Below, piece after piece: positions 62,261 through 64,000 of a DNA stretch of 64,000 nt (position 1 is the first letter of the stretch; each line of letters begins with the position of its first letter). Origin of the DNA: Desulfoscipio sp. XC116 (lineage in GTDB: Bacteria > Bacillota > Desulfotomaculia > Desulfotomaculales > Desulfallaceae); contig NZ_CP156660.1 in assembly GCF_039851975.1 (NCBI RefSeq), positions 2,237,035 to 2,301,034 on the forward strand, given 5' to 3'. Under the pieces are notes generated by a model. The model had not been told where the DNA came from. It saw only the letters and a program-made list of their open reading frames with translations, and ran no database searches. Both the position numbers and the translations under genes were made by a program.

Positions 62261-63142
62261 TTACATATTTGCCGGTAGTTTTAGGATCAAATCGGAGTAT
62301 ATCTTCATACTGCCTGTAACTCGCCCTAATTCTCCATAATTGGCAATTGTTTTGTCTCCTATCCTTCCAAAACAAACAGAACCGCGACTAGCGGGAATCC
62401 TCGTAATCGTAATATCTCCAGCCGTTTTCACATAAGGTTCCCCCAGGGCGCCATCAAGAATTTGCCCGACAACCTCTGCTTTTCCGTTTTTAATTTCTAC
62501 AAAGGACTGAACGCGAGAATCCGAAAAAATGTAATTATCCGCTTTCCCTTCAGGGAAAACATAATCCTCACTATCATATGTCTTAGGGTCCTTGAAGCTT
62601 AAGATTTCAAAGTTTGCTGTCAAGGGCAATGAGATAGCCGCTTTGCGCGCAGCTTGCAAATCGTCAGTCTGAGTCAACACGTCAGAATTCATGGTGTAGT
62701 CTGCTGATTTAACAAAAACAATATCCCTAAGCGCTTCATATTGAACGTTATAACCCAACGCTTCCGCTACGAAACGTACGGGGACAAAGACACGATTGTT
62801 CTGTATTTGAGCCGACACGTCCAGTTGGATTGCAGTCGAATTTTTATAGGCAGTCTTACTGTTGATGGTGACTTTAACAAAGTTGCTGCTTTGATCGGAA
62901 ATGGTCGCTGTATTTGTCTTACTATCCCAGGTGTAGGTCAGTCCCAGTGAAGAGAGCGCTCTTATTGGAACAAGCAGCCGCCCGCTGCTAAGCACAGGAT
63001 GGGTATCCGTCTGTACAAATTCCCCGTTAACGTTAATTTCCGCTGGACGGGAAAGAGTATTTACTGCGGCAAACGCAGGGGCTGCAAAATTTTGCATGCC
63101 CAGCACTAAAGCTAAGATTAGTATAATCCCTTTTTTCTTCAC
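62261..63142 (-). CDS. Secreted protein with copper-amine-oxidase N-terminal-like domain, copy 2
   Basis: 293 residues from the GTG at 63140-63142 (GGAGG 8 bases upstream). The signal peptide (KKGIILILALVLGMQNFAAPAFA) ends AFA. The stalk domain has INVNGEFVQTDTHPV, GRLLVPIRALSSLGLTYTWD, and NNRVFVPVRFVAEALGYNV. A C-terminal domain of ~130 residues of unknown type follows. It shares only the stalk domain with the gene at 52666. No regulon promoter is visible in front of it. Confidence 0.83.
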   Translation of the reverse strand: MKKKGIILILALVLGMQNFAAPAFAAVNTLSRPAEINVNGEFVQTDTHPVLSSGRLLVPIRALSSLGLTYTWDSKTNTATISDQSSNFVKVTINSKTAYKNSTAIQLDVSAQIQNNRVFVPVRFVAEALGYNVQYEALRDIVFVKSADYTMNSDVLTQTDDLQAARKAAISLPLTANFEILSFKDPKTYDSEDYVFPEGKADNYIFSDSRVQSFVEIKNGKAEVVGQILDGALGEPYVKTAGDITITRIPASRGSVCFGRIGDKTIANYGELGRVTGSMKIYSDLILKLPANM

Positions 63143-63437
63143 CGTAGTATCCTCCATTTTCTTTGATAAATTCATGACGTTAAGCATAATTATTACATAC
63201 TTTGGTAAGTGGGGCGTTCTTTTGAATTAGTGTCCCCTTTTTTAGCATTCATGTCTTCTATACTAGAAAAGATTACTAAAAGTCATTATGCTGGTGATTA
63301 AATTTTTATCTATGATTTATCTATGATTATATTGATAAAAATTTAGAAGGGCAACGTCATTAAATTCCAATTTGTTCTCTTCTGATGCTACCGGTACCTG
63401 TTGTTCAAATGACTTCCATTCAGATTATTTAAGTTTC
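63143..63437. other. AT-rich gap
   Basis: 295 bases between the secreted protein gene and the truncated DUF6147 copy. No gene, repeat or promoter that I can support. Confidence 0.4.
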
Positions 63438-63629
63438 TCAACGTTTTCGTCCTATACAGGCAGCTTTCCCTGACGAGTTGATACCTGGACTTAACAACGA
63501 AATGTACGTGAATTGAGGAGCTGCCAATTCGTGTGTTCTTTCGTTTTTTGTCCCGTCAACCGCGTAAGCCGGAACGGTGGAGAAAACAGCCATAAGGACA
63601 ATAATAACCAGGCAGATAAATTTTTTCAA
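63438..63629 (-). pseudogene. Truncated DUF6147-like secreted protein, copy 2
   Basis: 63 codons from the TTG at 63627-63629 (AAAGGAGG upstream). The signal peptide and APQFTYISLLSPGINSSGKA match copy 1 (53909-54343); then the frame ends in CIGRKR and stop, and the following DNA no longer resembles copy 1. The 3' two-thirds were lost. P9 sits 34 bases before the start, so a short secreted peptide could still be made. Confidence 0.8.
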
Positions 63630-63662
63630 ACTAAAAACCTCCTTTAAAATATTTTTTAATAG

Positions 63663-63691
63663 TAAAGACAACAAAGAAGGTTTTTTGCAAC
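63663..63691 (-). promoter_or_regulatory. Regulon promoter P9
   Basis: GTTGCA (63686-63691), 16 bp, GTCTTTA (63663-63669), CTATT after it. The spacer is almost identical to that of P2. Confidence 0.75.
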
Positions 63692-63715
63692 AAGTTTTTT
63701 GCTTTTTATATCTCC

Positions 63716-64000
63716 TCGTTAATCTATATATTCCACCCCTTCGGCCACCTTTATCGCCGTGTCCTTTCCCGTCTGTGCCCGAATCACAAACATACGGTTA
63801 TTCATTCCCCAGATGATTGTAACCAGGGAGTCTTTGACTACAAGCGTTCCCTCATGCCCGTTGATATCTACCGTTTCAAAGATGGAAGCATTCTCCGTAT
63901 CCAGCGCAGGCTTGCTGCCTTCGCTTAATTCCGTATAAGTGATAAAAGAACCCTGCTGATTTTTGAATTCGATTTTTCTTAAAAGTTTACCGTTGGAAAT
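63716..64000 (-). repeat. 285 bp identical duplication, copy 2
   Basis: Partner of 59619-59903 in the same orientation; cut by the window end. Confidence 0.88.
63719..64000 (-). CDS. Anti-sigma factor-like protein, second copy (N-terminal part outside the window)
   Basis: The last 93 codons plus stop of a gene whose DNA is identical over this stretch to the anti-sigma gene at 59622 (ending KDTAIKVAEGVEYID). Whether the full gene and a partner sigma factor are also duplicated lies beyond the right edge. Confidence 0.85.
   Translation of the reverse strand: MSNGKLLRKIEFKNQQGSFITYTELSEGSKPALDTENASIFETVDINGHEGTLVVKDSLVTIIWGMNNRMFVIRAQTGKDTAIKVAEGVEYID

Noticed and set aside
1-64000. CRISPR arrays
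   Set aside because: No series of short direct repeats with regular spacers was seen; the only multi-copy short motif is the promoter set, which is irregularly spaced and on both strands.

Overview
The window reads as a chromosomal segment of a low-GC Gram-positive anaerobe, most likely a Clostridia member of the Peptococcaceae/Desulfotomaculum-Pelotomaculum type. This is inferred from the T-box before alaS, the IscR-NifS-NifU-MnmA cluster, strong GGAGG ribosome sites with frequent TTG/GTG starts, DUF327 and DUF896 proteins, and a sigma-54 controlled CoA-transferase/acyl-CoA dehydrogenase operon. No species call is possible from sequence reading alone.

Positions 1-29 kb are a dense, mostly minus-strand housekeeping block: alaS (3' end outside the window) with a T-box leader, a permease, the Fe-S/thiouridine operon iscR-nifS-nifU-mnmA, rarA, trxA, tcdA, a 6S RNA gene, aspS, hisS, an acyl-CoA synthetase-like gene with altered catalytic motifs, two tandem metallo-beta-lactamase-fold hydrolases, relA, recJ, sbcC and sbcD. 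Positions 29-48 kb carry an MFS transporter, a CPA1 antiporter, a 2,4-dienoyl-CoA reductase-like flavoprotein, a zinc-ribbon protein, a membrane phosphoesterase, prfC, a CoA-transferase/acyl-CoA dehydrogenase operon with a textbook -24/-12 promoter next to its probable sigma-54 activator, a toxin-antitoxin pair lying between 62-64 bp direct repeats, and a two-component system followed by a beta-propeller protein.

Positions 48-64 kb are AT-rich accessory DNA. A 2,986 bp transposon (zinc-finger protein, DDE transposase, AAA ATPase; imperfect ~48 bp terminal repeats; TTACAC target duplication) has split a gene of an unrecognised family whose intact paralogue sits at 61.5 kb. An IS110-family element, secreted proteins in duplicate, two copper-amine-oxidase-N-like proteins, an SH3b protein, an ECF-like sigma/anti-sigma pair and partial copies of that anti-sigma gene follow.

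The most interesting content is a probable private regulon. A 184-residue sigma factor resembling TcdR/UviA is followed one base later by a TcdE/UviB-type holin. Nine promoter-like sites with the form KTTRCA, exactly 16 bp, then STCTWWW lie between 52.5 and 63.7 kb. Three stand in front of the sigma gene itself. Others stand in front of both copies of the unrecognised family, the SH3b protein, a DUF881-like lipoprotein and a secreted small protein. The layout parallels toxin and bacteriocin loci in which a dedicated sigma factor switches on cargo released by a holin, but the cargo here is not a known toxin.
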